A stretch of DNA of 64,000 nt, taken from positions 62,001 to 126,000 of the forward strand of contig NZ_VLNY01000002.1 in assembly GCF_008297975.1 (NCBI RefSeq), written 5' to 3'. Below the pieces are notes generated by a model. That model was not told the DNA's origin, made no database searches, and saw only the letters and a list, made by a program, of their open reading frames with translations. Made by a program: the position numbers and the translations under genes. Source of the stretch: Antrihabitans cavernicola (lineage in GTDB: Bacteria; Actinomycetota; Actinomycetes; Mycobacteriales; Mycobacteriaceae). Positions 1-8,881 of this stretch are shown in pieces (position 1 is the stretch's first letter; each line of letters opens with the position of its first letter).

Positions 1-161
1 TCTCTCGGGAGGCGCTGCAGCGCGGTCTGCGCTGCCGCTCTCGCCGCCGCTGAACTGCTCGGTTTGCGAATGATCTCTTTGAGATCCGCTCGCCGCTCGG
101 CGTAGCGCTCGACCACTTGGGCGCGCTGCGAGTTGCGGGCAATCTTCGACTTCTTGGCCAT
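1..161 (-). CDS. rpsN: 30S ribosomal protein S14, zinc-independent type (partial)
   Basis: The first 53 codons are present and the rest lies beyond the left edge. The product starts MAKKSKIARNSQRAQVVERY and continues with the basic segment LKEIIRKPSS typical of the long (about 101 aa) S14 form that lacks the zinc-binding CxxC pairs. S14 binds 16S rRNA in the head of the small subunit. It is third in a leftward cluster after L28 and L33, starting 2 bases after the L33 stop. The order rpmB-rpmG-rpsN, all in cysteine-poor forms, matches the mycobacterial Zur-controlled set of alternative ribosomal proteins, where rpsR2 comes next. The identity is clear. The zinc-independent assignment rests on the N-terminal resemblance and the neighbours, because the C-terminal part is not visible. 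Confidence 0.93.
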   Translation of the reverse strand, partial: MAKKSKIARNSQRAQVVERYAERRADLKEIIRKPSSSAAARAAAQTALQRLPR

Positions 162-163
162 CG

Positions 164-328
164 TCAACGCTCCTCGCGGAAGTCGACGTGCTTGCGCACT
201 AACGGGTCGTATTTCCGCAGCACCATGCGATCGGGGTCGTTGCGCCTGTTCTTTCGCGTCACATAGGTGTAGCCGGTTCCGGCTGTCGATTTCAGTTTGA
301 CGATCGGCCGGATCTCGTTGCGCGCCAT
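164..328 (-). CDS. rpmG: 50S ribosomal protein L33, zinc-independent (C-) form
   Basis: This 54-residue protein ([20 protein letters not shown]...) aligns over its full length with bacterial L33. It has the usual [23 protein letters not shown] core. Where zinc-binding L33 carries CPxC, this protein has YDPLVRKHV, and it contains no cysteine at all, so it is the C- paralogue made when zinc is scarce. Its ATG shares one base with the rpmB stop codon (TGATG), so the two are translationally coupled. It belongs to the leftward operon that starts at the Zur-like boxes. A C+ copy is expected elsewhere in the genome. Confidence 0.95.
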   Translation of the reverse strand: MARNEIRPIVKLKSTAGTGYTYVTRKNRRNDPDRMVLRKYDPLVRKHVDFREER

Positions 329-564
329 CAGAGTTTCTCGCCTTGACTGCGGATTCTCGCCACGACCGACTCGATGCCGTCACGGTCGACGATCTTGATG
401 GCCTTGGTCGACAGTGTCAGCGTGACGCGACGGCCCTCGCTGGGCAGAAAGTACGTCTTGCGTTGGACATTCGGGTTCCAGCGACGGTTGGTGCGCACGT
501 GCGAGTGCGACACGGACTTGCCGAATCCCGGCCGTCGACCGGTCAGTTGGCAGTGTGCGGACAT
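328..564 (-). CDS. rpmB: 50S ribosomal protein L28, zinc-independent (C-) form
   Basis: This 78-residue L28 has the family signature [19 protein letters not shown]. Zinc-binding L28 begins with a CxxCG knuckle, but here the N-terminus is [15 protein letters not shown], leaving one cysteine, so the site is lost. L28 is a large-subunit protein. It is first in the leftward operon rpmB-rpmG-rpsN. A strong ribosome binding site (AGAGGAG) lies just ahead of the ATG, and a Zur-like palindrome sits 14 bases upstream of the start codon, where bound repressor would block transcription. By analogy with mycobacteria, this protein replaces the zinc-containing L28 during zinc limitation and so frees ribosomal zinc. 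Confidence 0.95.
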   Translation of the reverse strand: MSAHCQLTGRRPGFGKSVSHSHVRTNRRWNPNVQRKTYFLPSEGRRVTLTLSTKAIKIVDRDGIESVVARIRSQGEKL

Positions 565-577
565 ACTTCTCCTCTAA

Positions 578-592
578 CGACAATCATTTTCG
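578..592. promoter_or_regulatory. Zur-box-like palindrome ahead of rpmB
   Basis: The core CGACAATCATTTTCG is an imperfect inverted repeat (CGAxAATxATTxTCG). It resembles the actinobacterial Zur operator, usually described as TGAAAATCATTTTCA-like. It lies 14 bases upstream of the rpmB start codon in the divergent region between the C- ribosomal protein operon and the Mrf-like gene. The gene content on both sides is the classic Zur regulon, which supports the assignment. No binding has been tested. Confidence 0.7.
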
Positions 593-631
593 ACAACATC
601 GAGTTCGCACTGTAGCGTTCCGAACGGCTAA

Positions 632-646
632 TGACAATCGTTATCA
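632..646. promoter_or_regulatory. Zur-box-like palindrome ahead of the Mrf-like gene
   Basis: The core TGACAATCGTTATCA is an imperfect palindrome of the form TGAxAAxxxTTxTCA, closely related to the other box 40 bases to its left. It sits 14 bases upstream of the preferred ATG of the COG0523 gene. An in-frame ATG overlaps its left end (631), which makes that codon an unlikely start. The two boxes together would let one repressor shut both divergent zinc-limitation operons. Confidence 0.68.
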
Positions 647-660
647 ACAAAGGGGCGCGG

Positions 661-1932
661 ATGGACGGGAGAACCCCAGTCGTCGTAGTGACGGGCTGGT
701 CGGATGCGACGGCGAAGACGGCACGATCGCTGCTGAGGGCCGGAACGGTCGTCGTCGAACACGATCTCGGCGACGTTCATCGCGGGGTGGTGCGACGGAC
801 GGTGACGTCGGTCGACGGCGAGCGGACCAGCACGCTCGACCTGGCTCATTGCTGCGTGTCCTGCACGCTGCGCGACGACCTGCTGCCGTTGCTGCGCCGC
901 CTCAGCGCGCGCAGCACCGTAGACCGAATTGTGTTGGCACTGGACAGGATTCTCGAACCGGAAGCCGTGTGCGCGGCAATCGCCGATGTGGTGGTTTCCG
1001 GCGTGATCGGCCAAGTCGACGGGCCTGCGGCACGCGATGTTCGAGTCGCTGCTGTTGTCGGTTGCATCGATGCCGCGACCTGGCTCGACGACGCGACCGG
1101 CGACGACGCGCTCGACGATCGAGGCATCGTCACCGGAGTCGACGACGAGCGGACAGTTGCGCAAGTGGTGGTGGGGCAGGTCTCGATGTGCGATGCCGTC
1201 GTCGTCAGCGGTTCGACATCCGACGGCTGGGAGCACGCGCGACTGCATGCGGTTCTCGCCAGGCTCGCGCCCGGTGCGCCCGTTGCTTACGCACCCACTG
1301 CCTACTCACCGAGCAGCGTCGAGAAGCTGCTGGCCGCCGTGCCTGCGGGCGCCCGTCGCGGCGCCTCATCGGATCCGCACGACGGCCTGCTGTGCGGGCA
1401 ACCACCACTCGACGGCGACGCGGGAGTGACGATCGTCGAGTTCGCAGCGGAGCGACCGTTCCACCCTGTGCGGCTGCACGATGCGATCGACGTACTGCTC
1501 GATGGCGTGGTCACGGCTCGTGGACGAGTCTGGGTCGCTACCCAACCGAACGAGGTGTTGTGGCTCGAATCGGCGGGCGGCGGATTGCGGGTCGGAAAGG
1601 TCGGCAATTGGCTCGCTGCGATGACTGTCGCTGAGCAGGAACAGGTTTCGGCGGAGCGACGCGCCATGGCGGCGTCGCGGTGGCACGAGCGATTCGGCGA
1701 CCGGCATACGTCGTTGGTGGTCCTGGTGCACGCAGCCGATCCGACCGATATCGACCGCGCGCTGCAATGGGCACTCGTCACCGACGACGAATTGGCGAAC
1801 GAGTCCGCGTGGGCAACGTGGCCTGACCCGTTCGGCGAGGAGCACCGGGATCCCTGCGGCGAGCCGCAGCAAAGTCTCTGCGGTGACAGCGAGTCGCCGC
1901 TGACCCAGAGCCATCGAGAGGATCAGGCATGA
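661..1932 (+). CDS. mrf: COG0523/Mrf-like protein of the zinc-limitation ribosome operon
   Basis: This 423-residue protein belongs to the CobW/COG0523 superfamily and closely follows the pattern of mycobacterial Rv0106/Mrf. It has a cysteine motif HCCVSC at about residues 63-68, followed by [15 protein letters not shown]-terminal CobW domain includes [18 protein letters not shown] and [13 protein letters not shown]. The usual Walker A is degenerate ([10 protein letters not shown] instead of GxxGxGKT), as I recall for Mrf proteins, so GTPase activity is doubtful. In mycobacteria, Mrf acts with C- ribosomes in zinc-starved cells to recruit a hibernation factor. The start chosen is the ATG after AAAGGGG; an ATG 30 bases earlier lies inside a Zur-like box. 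The stop overlaps the rpmE2 start (ATGA). Confidence 0.88.
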   Translation: MDGRTPVVVVTGWSDATAKTARSLLRAGTVVVEHDLGDVHRGVVRRTVTSVDGERTSTLDLAHCCVSCTLRDDLLPLLRRLSARSTVDRIVLALDRILEPEAVCAAIADVVVSGVIGQVDGPAARDVRVAAVVGCIDAATWLDDATGDDALDDRGIVTGVDDERTVAQVVVGQVSMCDAVVVSGSTSDGWEHARLHAVLARLAPGAPVAYAPTAYSPSSVEKLLAAVPAGARRGASSDPHDGLLCGQPPLDGDAGVTIVEFAAERPFHPVRLHDAIDVLLDGVVTARGRVWVATQPNEVLWLESAGGGLRVGKVGNWLAAMTVAEQEQVSAERRAMAASRWHERFGDRHTSLVVLVHAADPTDIDRALQWALVTDDELANESAWATWPDPFGEEHRDPCGEPQQSLCGDSESPLTQSHREDQA

Positions 1933-2183
1933 AGAAGAACGTCCATCCCGACTACCACCCGGTGGTGTTCGAGGACGCGAATACCGGCTCGCAGTTCTTG
2001 ACGCGCTCGACCCGCACCAGCGAGCGAACCGTCTCATGGGCAGACGGGAACACCTATCCGTTGCTGGTGGTGGACGTGACGTCGGAGTCGCACCCGTTCT
2101 GGACGGGCAAGACGCGCGTCATGGACACCGAGGGTCGAGTGGAGAAGTTCAACCGACGCTACGGCCGGACGGGAGTCCGCTGA
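1929..2183 (+). CDS. rpmE2: 50S ribosomal protein L31 type B
   Basis: This 84-residue protein begins [20 protein letters not shown] and has the type B L31 core ([28 protein letters not shown]). It lacks the CxxC pair of zinc-binding type A L31, so it is the zinc-independent replacement. Its ATG overlaps the stop of the upstream Mrf-like gene by four bases (ATGA), and its own stop overlaps the start of rpmF, so the three genes form one coupled operon behind the Zur-like box. It would act in the central protuberance of the 50S subunit under zinc starvation. Confidence 0.96.
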   Translation: MKKNVHPDYHPVVFEDANTGSQFLTRSTRTSERTVSWADGNTYPLLVVDVTSESHPFWTGKTRVMDTEGRVEKFNRRYGRTGVR

Positions 2184-2341
2184 TGGCTGTGCCGAAGCGG
2201 AAGATGTCACGATCCAACACGCGCAGTCGCCGATCGCAGTGGAAGGCATCGGTTCCCGACTTGGTGACCGTGACGGTCGACGGCGTCACTCACCGCGTGC
2301 CGCGCCGACTCGTGAAGGCGGTCCAGCGCGGACTCCTGTGA
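2183..2341 (+). CDS. rpmF: 50S ribosomal protein L32
   Basis: This 52-residue protein starts [20 protein letters not shown], the standard L32 N-terminus, and ends [14 protein letters not shown]. It has no cysteine, unlike zinc-binding L32, and resembles the mycobacterial rpmF product. The ATG is taken from the TGATG junction with the rpmE2 stop. An in-frame upstream start would give a longer chain, but the extra residues are only the shadow of rpmE2. It is last in the rightward Zur-type operon and is followed by a strong hairpin. Confidence 0.95.
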   Translation: MAVPKRKMSRSNTRSRRSQWKASVPDLVTVTVDGVTHRVPRRLVKAVQRGLL

Positions 2342-2346
2342 CCGAT

Positions 2347-2390
2347 CTGTGCGTGAAATTCGGTGCTGGGGCACTGAATTTCACGCACAG
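2347..2390. terminator. Long hairpin between convergent rpmF and asnB
   Basis: Arms CTGTGCGTGAAATTC and GAATTTCACGCACAG are perfectly complementary over 15 bases. Pairing continues inward for five more bases with one mismatch around a TGGG loop. The element starts 5 bases after the rpmF stop and ends 3 bases before the asnB stop on the other strand, so it can terminate both. There is no clear T-tract on either side, as is common in actinobacteria. Confidence 0.8.
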
Positions 2391-2393
2391 CGG

Positions 2394-4235
2394 TTAGAGC
2401 TGGAGCTGCGGGTCGTACATGTCGAGCCAGTGGTGGAGGTCGAGGACGCGGTCGAGGCTGTTGCGCACATCGCCGGGCATGGTCGTCGGATCGACCTCGG
2501 CGGCGCTGTGCACGTACGACCGGTCGACCAGCTCGAACAGCCGATCGTCACCGTCGGAGAGTACTTCCTTGACCTGCTGTTGCAGGGCGGCCGCGTAGCC
2601 CGGGTCCTGTGTCGACGGGTACGGGCTCTTGACGCGCTCGGCAACCGACTGCGGCAGAACGTGTTTCGTCGCATGCCGCAGCAGACTCTTCTCGCGCCCG
2701 TCGAATGTCTTCATCGACCACGGTGTGTTGTACACGTACTCGACCAGCCGGTGATCGCAGAACGGCACCCGCACCTCCAGGCCCACCGCCATCGAGGCAC
2801 GGTCCTTGCGGTCGAGCAGCATGCGCACGAAGCGCGTCAGATGGAGATGGCAGATCGTCCGCATCCGCTGCTCGACAGGTGACGCGTCGGGGAGCTGATC
2901 GACTTCGGCAACCGCCGCGCGGTACTGCGCGTCGATGTAGGCCGGAATGTTCAGTCGATCACGAAGATCGGCGTTGAACACGTCGAATCGGCTGTCGCCG
3001 GTTTGCGCTGTCCGGAAGGCGAGCCACGGGAAGGTATCCGCGTTGACCGCCGTCTCGTCGTGGAACCAGCGGTACCCGCCGAACACCTCGTCCGCCGACT
3101 CGCCGGACAGTGCGACCGTCGACTGCGCGCGAATTGCCTTGAACAACAGGTACAACGACGTATCCATGTCGCCGAGACCTGCCGGAATGTCACGCGCCCG
3201 GATCACCGCCCGTCGTACCGCGGGATCGGTGAGGTCGGCGGGATCGAGCATGACGTCGTGGTGCGCCGATCGGACCTTCTCCGCAACCTCGCGCACGAAC
3301 GGCGAGTCCGGGGTGTCGCGCATCTCGTCGGGTGTGAAGGTCTCCTCTTGATGCAGGAAGTCGACGGAGAACGTGCGCAGCTGCTCACCGTCGCGTGCGA
3401 GCCGCGCGGCAGCAAGGCCGGTGACTGCGCTGGAATCCAAACCGCCGGAAAGCAATACGCAGCGCGGCACGTCCGAGATCAGTTGCCGATCGACGATGTC
3501 CGTCATCAGTTCGCGCACGCGGTCGACGGTGGTGGACTGGTCGTCGGTGTGGGCGACGGCATCGAGTTTCCAGTAGGTGCGCGTACGAAGACCGGTGCGA
3601 TCGACGGTCACGATGGTGCCCGGCCGTACCTCTTCCATGTCCTTCCACAGCGACCAACCCGGTGCCTTGGTCATCGCGAACAGTTCGCGTAGGCCGTCCG
3701 CGTCGACCACCTTGGGAGCGAGCGGGTTCGCCAAGATGGCTTTCGGTTCGGAGCCGAACAGCACCCCGTCGCGGGTGGGGTAGTAGTAGAACGGCTTGAT
3801 GCCCATGCGGTCGCGGATCATCACCAGTTTGTCGTCGCGGCCGTCCCAGATCGCGAACGCGTACATGCCGTTCAAGTGATCGACGACGGCGTCGCCCCAC
3901 TGCAGGTAGCCGTGCAGCACCACTTCGGTGTCGCTGTCGGTGCGGAAGGTGTGGCCGAGTGTGCGTAGCTCGGCGCGCAGCTCCGTGAAGTTGTAGGTCT
4001 CGCCGCTGTAGACCATCGCGATGTCACCGTCGGGGGTGCCGACGGTCATCGGCTGGGTGCCGCCGGGCAGGTCGATGATGGCGAGTCGGCGATGACCGAG
4101 CGCTGCGTGGGTACGAACGTAGGTGCCCGATCCGTCGGGCCCTCGGCAGGCCATGGTCTCGGTCATCGCGTCGATGGTGGCGTGCTGTCGTGTGAGATCG
4201 GAGTCGAACGAAACCCAGCCGGTGATACCGCACAT
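2394..4235 (-). CDS. asnB: Asparagine synthetase, glutamine-hydrolysing
   Basis: This 613-residue enzyme makes asparagine from aspartate, glutamine and ATP. The chosen start gives MCGITGWVSF, placing the glutaminase nucleophile at Cys2 after removal of Met. An ATG 51 bases upstream would bury it. A GGGAGG ribosome binding site lies just ahead of the chosen start. The N-terminal class II amidotransferase domain covers about residues 2-200. The C-terminal synthetase domain carries the ATP pyrophosphatase loop LLSGGLDSSAVTG and later KDRASMAVGLEVRVPF. Length and motifs fit AsnB. The gene is transcribed alone, convergent with the ribosomal operon and divergent from the DUF2079 gene. Confidence 0.95.
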   Translation of the reverse strand: MCGITGWVSFDSDLTRQHATIDAMTETMACRGPDGSGTYVRTHAALGHRRLAIIDLPGGTQPMTVGTPDGDIAMVYSGETYNFTELRAELRTLGHTFRTDSDTEVVLHGYLQWGDAVVDHLNGMYAFAIWDGRDDKLVMIRDRMGIKPFYYYPTRDGVLFGSEPKAILANPLAPKVVDADGLRELFAMTKAPGWSLWKDMEEVRPGTIVTVDRTGLRTRTYWKLDAVAHTDDQSTTVDRVRELMTDIVDRQLISDVPRCVLLSGGLDSSAVTGLAAARLARDGEQLRTFSVDFLHQEETFTPDEMRDTPDSPFVREVAEKVRSAHHDVMLDPADLTDPAVRRAVIRARDIPAGLGDMDTSLYLLFKAIRAQSTVALSGESADEVFGGYRWFHDETAVNADTFPWLAFRTAQTGDSRFDVFNADLRDRLNIPAYIDAQYRAAVAEVDQLPDASPVEQRMRTICHLHLTRFVRMLLDRKDRASMAVGLEVRVPFCDHRLVEYVYNTPWSMKTFDGREKSLLRHATKHVLPQSVAERVKSPYPSTQDPGYAAALQQQVKEVLSDGDDRLFELVDRSYVHSAAEVDPTTMPGDVRNSLDRVLDLHHWLDMYDPQLQL

Positions 4236-4393
4236 GTCGAACCTCCCGAATTCGTTAGCGTTGGCAACTATCTTCGGTTCTAACACACGCGCGGTGCTGT
4301 GTCTCCCCCGACAAATCCGGCATCGGCACGAAACCGCTGGTCAAGAGTGCCGATTAAGGTGGCTCTCAGCTTCGGCTGCAAGCCTGCGTTGCT

Positions 4394-5829
4394 GTGACTG
4401 CGACGATCCAACGGGCTGAATCTGCGCCCGAGGTGTCGGATCGGCAGCGAAAGCCGCTGATCGCGGTGCCGCTCATGGCGTTTGCGCTCACGGCTCCGCT
4501 TTACATCGCACTCGCGCTGCGCAACCACGCCCACTTGAAGACCTGCGGTTTCGACCTGGGCATCTTCATGCAGGAGGTCAAGGCCTACGCGCACCTGCAG
4601 CAGCCCATCGCGCCGTTGCTCGGCGCCGGTGCGAGCACGTCGGTGACCACTTCTCACCGCTGATGGTGGTGTTTGCGCCCTTCTATCGCGTCTTCCCGAG
4701 CGCTGAGACGCTGTTGATCGGGCAGGCAGTGCTGTTCGCGCTGGGTGTCGTGCCCATCGCGCGGTGGGCGGTGCGCCGTCTCGGCACCGGCGCAGCGGTG
4801 GTCGTTGCGACCGGCTATTGCTTGTCGTGGGGTTTGCAGGCGGCCGTCAACTACGACTTCCACGAGATCGCTCTCGCCGTCCCCTTGCTCGCATTTTCGG
4901 TGACCGCGTTGGGGGAACGACGCTGGACAGCGGCCATGCTGTGGGCGCTGCCGCTGGTGTTCGTGAAGGAAGATCTGGGTCTGACCGTGGCGGTGATCGG
5001 CGGACTCGTCGCGTACTGGACGGCGGGCACCACGCGAACCCGCGGTGTTCTCACCGCAGTCTGGGGCGTCGGCTGGACCGTGCTGGCGGTCAAGGTGCTG
5101 ATCCCGTGGTTCAGCGCCAGTGGGCAGTACGGTCAGGCGTCCAAACTGCCGTCCGGCGGAATGACCAGCGCCGTCGACTCTGCGTGGAACGGAGTGGTCG
5201 GCGGCGACAGTCGCGCGTCCACTGTCCTGTTGTTGCTGCTCATCACCGGTTTTGCCGCGTTGCGCTCGCCGTCGACGATCATCGCCCTACCGACGCTGGC
5301 GTGGCGTTTCATCAGCGACAATTCCAACTTCTGGGGACCGATCTACCACTACAGCGCGATTTTGATGCCCGTGCTGTTCGCTGCGCTCGTCGACGCTCTC
5401 GTCCGCGGCAAGCGCGACGGGGGAATCTCGCAGCGAGGGCGCCGGACCATCCTGGGCGTCGTGCTGGTTGTCGCGATCGCGTCGGTGCCGTCGCTGCCGC
5501 TGTTCCGGCTGGTGCACGCGCAGACGTGGCAGCCGGATCGTCAACTTGCCGCCGTGCAGGCGTTGGCGGACCGGATTCCGGACGGCGACAGCGTCGGTGC
5601 GTCGAACAACCTGGTGCCTCGACTGGCCGACGATCATTCGGTCAGCATCTTCCCGCGCCGCGACGCCGATCACACGACGCCGAATTGGATCATGGTCAAC
5701 GTGGAGCGGCCACCCAACTGGCCGTTGGACAGTGCCGGCGACAAACAGGCCGTGGCCGACGCGTTGCGCAACGGCTACACCGCGGTCGCCGATCGCGATG
5801 GCATCGAACTGTTGCATCGAGGCGGCTGA
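4394..5829 (+). pseudogene. DUF2079 family membrane protein, interrupted by a frameshift
   Basis: Two overlapping frames together encode one DUF2079 protein. The first, from a GTG at 4394, gives an N-terminal membrane segment and the motif LKTCGFDLGIFMQEVKAYAH, then runs off-frame to a stop at 4661-4663. The second frame carries GDHFSPLMVVFAPFYR from about 4642 and continues to 5829 with several membrane helices. In intact relatives these two motifs lie in one chain, so a one-base loss (or two-base gain) must fall around 4621-4640. The joined product would be about 475 residues, which is normal for the family. These are predicted polytopic membrane proteins of unknown function with a glycosyltransferase-C-like look. 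It may be a true pseudogene or a sequencing error; the rest of both parts is undamaged. Confidence 0.8.
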
Positions 5830-5861
5830 TACCCCGCACGCGGTCGTGAGACGCTGACCGG

Positions 5862-6488
5862 GTGTTCCTGCAGATCCTCAACCTCGCCGGTATCGCTGTG
5901 TTCGCGATTTCCGGCGCGCTGGTCGGTGTGCGCAACCGGCTCGACCTGTTCGGCATCTGTGTGGTCGGTACCACGACAGGCATCGGCGGCGGCTTGATCC
6001 GCGATCTGCTGCTCGGTGTGCATCCGCCGACCTCGATGGTGGAGTGGCCGAACGTTGCTGTGCCCGTGGCGATGTCGCTGATCGTGTGCTTTGTGCATGC
6101 GCAGCTCGACCGGGTCTGGCGCGCGGTGCTGCTCTTCGACGCCTGCGGTATGGGGTTGTTCGCGGCGACCGGTGCGTCGATCGCACTCGATCACGGGGCG
6201 GGTGCGCTTGCCGCGGTGATGATCGGTGCCACTGCCGCCGTCGGAGGTGGCGTGCTACGCGATGTTCTTGTCAACGAGGTCCCGATGCTGCTGCGACGTG
6301 ACCTGTATGCCTTGCCTGCCTTGCTCGGCGCGGTGCTCGTCGTCGTGTGCAACCAACTCGGTCTCGCTACCGACGCAGCGCTTCTGGTGGGTGCTCTGAC
6401 GGCGACCGGGCTGCGTTGCCTTGCGCTGTGGCAGCATTGGCAGCTCCCGCAGGCACGGGTGTCGGATTCGAGCAGGAAAGGCCGCTGA
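5862..6488 (+). CDS. TRIC-type (UPF0126) cation channel protein
   Basis: This 208-residue membrane protein consists of two repeats of three helices. Each repeat carries the glycine-rich family motif: GTTTGIGGGLIRDLLLG in the first and GATAAVGGGVLRDVLVNE in the second. This is the prokaryotic trimeric intracellular cation channel family, which conducts potassium and perhaps other cations across the membrane. The start is a GTG 32 bases after the DUF2079 frame. It precedes mprA by about 50 bases but has no known functional tie to it. Confidence 0.9.
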   Translation: MFLQILNLAGIAVFAISGALVGVRNRLDLFGICVVGTTTGIGGGLIRDLLLGVHPPTSMVEWPNVAVPVAMSLIVCFVHAQLDRVWRAVLLFDACGMGLFAATGASIALDHGAGALAAVMIGATAAVGGGVLRDVLVNEVPMLLRRDLYALPALLGAVLVVVCNQLGLATDAALLVGALTATGLRCLALWQHWQLPQARVSDSSRKGR

Positions 6489-6496
6489 CAGCGTGT

Positions 6497-6513
6497 TCTC
6501 AGACAGATCTCAG
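6497..6513 (+). promoter_or_regulatory. Candidate MprA box ahead of mprA
   Basis: Two direct copies of TCTCAG occur 11 bases apart, start to start, ending 23 bases before the mprA start codon. The same pair with the same spacing lies ahead of pepD. In M. tuberculosis MprA binds loosely conserved direct repeats at both its own promoter and that of pepD, so autoregulation is likely here. Confidence 0.65.
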
Positions 6514-6535
6514 TCGATGAGGCCACACTGTCGAT

Positions 6536-7222
6536 ATGCGCATATTGGTGGTCGACGACGATCGGGCTGTCCGTGAGTCGCTTCGCCGGTCGCTGACGTT
6601 CAACGGGTACACCGTCGATCTTGCGGTCGACGGCCTCGACGCGCTCGAAAAGTCGACGGCCGCACGCCCGGACGCGTTGGTGCTGGACGTGATGATGCCG
6701 AAACTCGACGGGCTCGAGGTCTGCCGTCGGCTCCGCAGCACCGGCGACGATTTGCCGATTCTCGTTCTCACGGCGCGCGACTCGGTGTCCGAACGCGTTG
6801 CCGGCCTCGATGCGGGCGCAGACGACTACCTACCCAAGCCCTTTGCCCTCGAAGAGCTGCTGGCTCGCCTGCGGGCACTGCTGCGTCGCGCGGTTCCGGA
6901 AGCCGGTGTCGACTCCGAGGCAATGCAGTTCGCCGATCTGACACTGGATCCGGTGACCCGTGAGGTGCTGCGCGGTGAGCGCTCCATCAGCCTGACGCGC
7001 ACCGAGTTCTCGTTGCTGGAGATGTTGATGGCGAATCCGCGTCGGGTGCTCACCCGAAGTCGCATCCTCGAGGAAGTGTGGGGCTACGACTTCCCGACGT
7101 CCGGAAACGCACTCGAGGTGTATGTCGGCTACCTGCGCCGAAAGACGGAGGCAGAGGGCGAGATTCGACTGATCCACACTGTGCGCGGGGTGGGTTACGT
7201 ACTACGGGAGACGCCTCCGTGA
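6536..7222 (+). CDS. mprA: Response regulator MprA
   Basis: This 228-residue OmpR-type regulator has a receiver domain (residues 1-115) with the acidic pocket VVDDD, phospho-acceptor at about Asp51 (LVLDVMMPK), and the conserved lysine in LPKPF. A winged-helix DNA-binding domain ends VRGVGYVLR. It is followed by mprB with a four-base overlap and then pepD and moaB2, exactly the mycobacterial order. This supports its role as the regulator of the MprAB envelope-stress and persistence system. Direct TCTCAG repeats upstream suggest it controls its own transcription. Confidence 0.94.
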   Translation: MRILVVDDDRAVRESLRRSLTFNGYTVDLAVDGLDALEKSTAARPDALVLDVMMPKLDGLEVCRRLRSTGDDLPILVLTARDSVSERVAGLDAGADDYLPKPFALEELLARLRALLRRAVPEAGVDSEAMQFADLTLDPVTREVLRGERSISLTRTEFSLLEMLMANPRRVLTRSRILEEVWGYDFPTSGNALEVYVGYLRRKTEAEGEIRLIHTVRGVGYVLRETPP

Positions 7223-8757
7223 GGTTCGCTCCACATTTGGGTGCCGCACCGGAGTCGCGCGGTGATCAGCAGCTGTCGGCCGCCGACACGGGTCCGATCG
7301 TTCGCGGTCCCATCGATGCGGTACCGCAGTCCAAGTCGAAGAATCCACCCGAGATGCGGCCACCGATGCCGTTGACGCGATCGGTGTCGCTGCGCTGGCG
7401 CGTCACGTTGCTTGCCGCGTCGGTGGTGGCGATCGCGGTTGCCGTGATGGCGATGGCCGCGTATGCCGTTGTGTCGCGGGCGCTCTACGCAGATGTGGAT
7501 TCACAGCTGCGCAACCGGGCGTCGACACTGATCGACAACAACGTCGATTCGTTCGACTTCCGTTACATCACCGTTGCGACGTTCTATTCCAAGGACATCA
7601 GCGTCGCCCTGATCTTTCCGGACCTCAAGGTCTACATGCCGCCGGGCTCGCACACGCCGATCGGGCCCGAAGAGCTTGCTGTAGCCAAAGGCGACAGCGA
7701 CTATTCGTTGCACACGGTGGACAACCAGCGGGTCCTGACGCAGCGTGCCAACACGGGTAGCACCGTGGTGATTTCGCAGCGACTGGCACCGACGGGAACC
7801 GTGCTGGATCGACTGGCCTGGGTACTGTTCGTCGTCGGCGGATGCGGCGTCGTGCTCGCCGCTGTTGCGGGTACGGCGGTGGGGCGCACCGGGCTTCGCC
7901 CCATCGCGAGACTGACGGCTGCGACGGAACGAGTTGCGCGCGCCGACGACCTGACTCCGATCCCGGTGACAGGAAACGACGAACTCGCAAGGCTGACAGA
8001 GAGTTTCAACACGATGCTGCGGGCGCTGTCGGAGTCGCGCGACCGGCAGAGTCGGTTGGTAGCCGATGCCGGGCACGAGCTGCGGACGCCGTTGACGTCG
8101 TTGCGCACCAACATGGAGTTGCTGATCGCGTCCAGTCGTCCTGGCGCACCGAGCATTCCGGACGAAGACATGGCCGAGCTGCGTCAGGATGTGATCGCTC
8201 AGATCGAAGAGCTGTCCACCCTGGTCGGCGATCTGGTCGACCTTGCTCGCGAAGACGCACCCGAAACCGTCTACGAGCGTGTCGATCTGGGCGACGTCGC
8301 CGAGCGCGCGTTGGAGCGGGCGCGGCGCAGGCGGACCGAAGTGGAGTTCGTCGCCCAACTGCAACCGTGGTTCGTCTACGGCCACGAGGCAGGATTGCAG
8401 CGCGCGGTTCTCAACGTGCTGGACAACGCAGCCAAGTGGAGTCCGACCGGCGGGCGCGTGTTTGTCGACATGCGTCAGATCGGTGACGGCTTACTGCAAT
8501 TGACGGTGGACGATTCGGGGCCGGGTATCCCGGACAACGAGCGCGATCTTGTGTTCGAACGCTTCTATCGGACCATGGCGTCGCGGTCGATGCCCGGCTC
8601 CGGACTGGGCTTGGCGATCGTGCGGCAGGTGGTGACCAAGCACGGCGGCACCATTGCCGTCGACAGATCGGCGACCGGTGGTGCATCGATACGGATCGTG
8701 CTGCCGGGCGAGGCGGTGCCGTCGCTGGATCCCGAAGAGCCCGGCACTCTCTCGTAA
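7219..8757 (+). CDS. mprB: Sensor histidine kinase MprB
   Basis: The 512-residue chain starts at a GTG that overlaps the mprA stop. It has a transmembrane segment after [10 protein letters not shown], an extracytoplasmic sensor region of about 130 residues, a second transmembrane segment ([17 protein letters not shown]) and a HAMP domain. The dimerisation motif [16 protein letters not shown] holds the phosphorylated histidine at about residue 286. The ATPase domain has NAAKWSP, DSGPGIP and GSGLGLAIV boxes. Length and order match mycobacterial MprB (about 504 aa). An alternative ATG ([10 protein letters not shown]) would remove 45 poorly conserved residues. It senses envelope stress and phosphorylates MprA. 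Confidence 0.94.
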   Translation: MRFAPHLGAAPESRGDQQLSAADTGPIVRGPIDAVPQSKSKNPPEMRPPMPLTRSVSLRWRVTLLAASVVAIAVAVMAMAAYAVVSRALYADVDSQLRNRASTLIDNNVDSFDFRYITVATFYSKDISVALIFPDLKVYMPPGSHTPIGPEELAVAKGDSDYSLHTVDNQRVLTQRANTGSTVVISQRLAPTGTVLDRLAWVLFVVGGCGVVLAAVAGTAVGRTGLRPIARLTAATERVARADDLTPIPVTGNDELARLTESFNTMLRALSESRDRQSRLVADAGHELRTPLTSLRTNMELLIASSRPGAPSIPDEDMAELRQDVIAQIEELSTLVGDLVDLAREDAPETVYERVDLGDVAERALERARRRRTEVEFVAQLQPWFVYGHEAGLQRAVLNVLDNAAKWSPTGGRVFVDMRQIGDGLLQLTVDDSGPGIPDNERDLVFERFYRTMASRSMPGSGLGLAIVRQVVTKHGGTIAVDRSATGGASIRIVLPGEAVPSLDPEEPGTLS

Positions 8758-8789
8758 TCGGGAAAGGTCTCGGCAAACTGATATCGCCG

Positions 8790-8806
8790 TCTCAGTCCGC
8801 TCTCAG
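8790..8806 (+). promoter_or_regulatory. Candidate MprA box ahead of pepD
   Basis: TCTCAG occurs twice with 11 bases between starts, the same geometry as the pair upstream of mprA. It lies about 75 bases before the pepD start. This fits direct MprA control of pepD, as known in M. tuberculosis. Confidence 0.68.
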
Positions 8807-8881
8807 CCGCGTCGGACATGGTGGTCAGTAAGCAAGTGGGTTCAACACCCGCCACGCGGCGGAAGGACGAACGGGAAAACG

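Noticed and set aside
631-660. ATG at 631 as the start of the Mrf-like gene
   Set aside because: It overlaps the Zur-like operator, gives an unconserved N-terminus and has no ribosome binding site; the ATG at 661 follows AAAGGGG.
4764-5849. Alternative 361-codon frame inside the DUF2079 gene
   Set aside because: Basic, low-hydrophobicity translation; the DUF2079 frame has the membrane helices and family motifs.
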